64,000 nucleotides of DNA from CALKXV01 sp965228905 (GTDB lineage: Bacteria; Pseudomonadota; Alphaproteobacteria; Rhodobacterales; Rhodobacteraceae), in assembly GCA_965228905.1 (NCBI GenBank), contig CBDDII010000002.1:310001-374000 (forward strand), given 5' to 3'. A program made the translations under genes and the position numbers. Positions 63,686-64,000 of this stretch are shown here, piece by piece. The notes under the pieces are model-generated. The model did not search any database, was not told the DNA's origin, and saw only the letters and a program-made list of their open reading frames with translations. The stretch's first letter is position 1. Every line of letters begins with the position of its first letter.

Positions 63686-64000
63686 ATGGATGATTTCAGC
63701 GGCAAGGTGGCGGTGGTGACAGGCTCCAGCGGGATCGGCTTGGGGGCCGCCTTGTATTTCGCGCGGGCAGGGGCGCAGGTTTACCTTTGCGGTATCGACC
63801 CCGGATTGAACGAAAAGGCACGACAAGACGGTGCCGGGCTGGCCTTCGATGTGGCCGAAGTGGATGTCTCGGACGCGCGGCAGGTGGAGCAATGGATAAT
63901 GGGGATCGGTGCGAAGCAGGGCATCGACATTCTTGTCAACGCCGCTGCCGTCCAAACCTATGGCACGACGGAAACGACAGACCCGGCACACTGGACCCGT
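63686..64000 (+). CDS. Short-chain dehydrogenase/reductase (partial, runs off window)
   Basis: The first 105 residues of an SDR protein. GAGAGGAG lies upstream of the ATG. The cofactor motif VVTGSSGIGLGAALYFARAG is at residues 10-29, the Asp that shapes the adenine pocket is in FDVAEVDVSD and ILVNAAAVQTYG holds the NAG-type element. The C-terminal part with the Tyr-x-x-x-Lys active site is outside the window. Linkage to an amidohydrolase remnant suggests a sugar dehydrogenase (fucose or rhamnose type), but this is a guess. Confidence 0.85.
   Translation, partial: MDDFSGKVAVVTGSSGIGLGAALYFARAGAQVYLCGIDPGLNEKARQDGAGLAFDVAEVDVSDARQVEQWIMGIGAKQGIDILVNAAAVQTYGTTETTDPAHWTR

Overview
The window looks like a chromosome segment of an alphaproteobacterium of the Rhodobacterales (roseobacter type). 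The grounds are high G+C codon use, dense operons with ATGA stop/start overlaps, two DctPQM-type TRAP transporters, a large monomeric isocitrate dehydrogenase, a glgP-glgB-glgC-glgA-glgX glycogen operon and a homogentisate cluster. The taxon is an inference from gene content. No tRNA, rRNA, insertion sequence, integrase or CRISPR array was seen. No stretch longer than about 300 bases lacks a gene.

Region 1 (1-18258) is catabolic. A minus-strand operon encodes a peptide/opine-type ABC transporter (binding protein, two permeases, two ATPases), a CapA-like phosphoesterase and an MmgE/PrpD protein. Upstream on the same strand are a CaiB-type CoA transferase and a MarR regulator. Divergently there are two 2-hydroxyacyl-CoA dehydratase-like subunits, three consecutive CoA-transferase paralogues and a TRAP transporter. 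Three related 17-bp palindromes, each just downstream of a TTGACA box, mark the three transcription units and are probably the operators of the MarR protein. I infer that the units form one regulon for uptake and CoA-dependent breakdown of an organic acid or opine.

Region 2 (18319-40088) is the most unusual part. Twenty tightly packed plus-strand genes (18784-36649) resemble a Tad/Flp pilus machine: five tiny leaderless Flp-like proteins, a CpaF ATPase, a second CpaF/TadA ATPase fused to an FHA-like domain, TadB and TadC membrane proteins, two TadE-like and one TadG-like pseudopilins, a CpaB-like protein and an A24 prepilin peptidase. Secretin and TadZ are absent. The set also contains a membrane-anchored FHA-like protein, a pseudokinase joined across the membrane to a formylglycine-enzyme-like domain, a caspase homologue that has lost both catalytic residues, an OmpA-type protein and an intact caspase homologue. 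A MarR-like protein, a small lipoprotein and a third caspase (Sel1 repeats plus peptidoglycan-binding motif) follow. I suggest a secretion or pilus apparatus with caspase-type effectors or processing proteases. This is the best candidate here for an undescribed system.

Region 3 (40137-53939) holds an exported EEP-family phosphatase/nuclease lipoprotein; maleylacetoacetate isomerase and a MarR regulator divergent from hmgA; a flavin hydroxylase plus DUF2783 pair resembling 3-hydroxyphenylacetate hydroxylase; a CBS protein with an ArsB/NhaD-type antiporter; a GntR regulator with a second TRAP transporter; and monomeric isocitrate dehydrogenase ending at a strong intrinsic terminator.

Region 4 (54075-64000) is the glycogen operon (phosphorylase, branching enzyme, ADP-glucose pyrophosphorylase, synthase, debranching enzyme), followed by a 22-codon remnant of an amidohydrolase and the start of a short-chain dehydrogenase that runs off the window.
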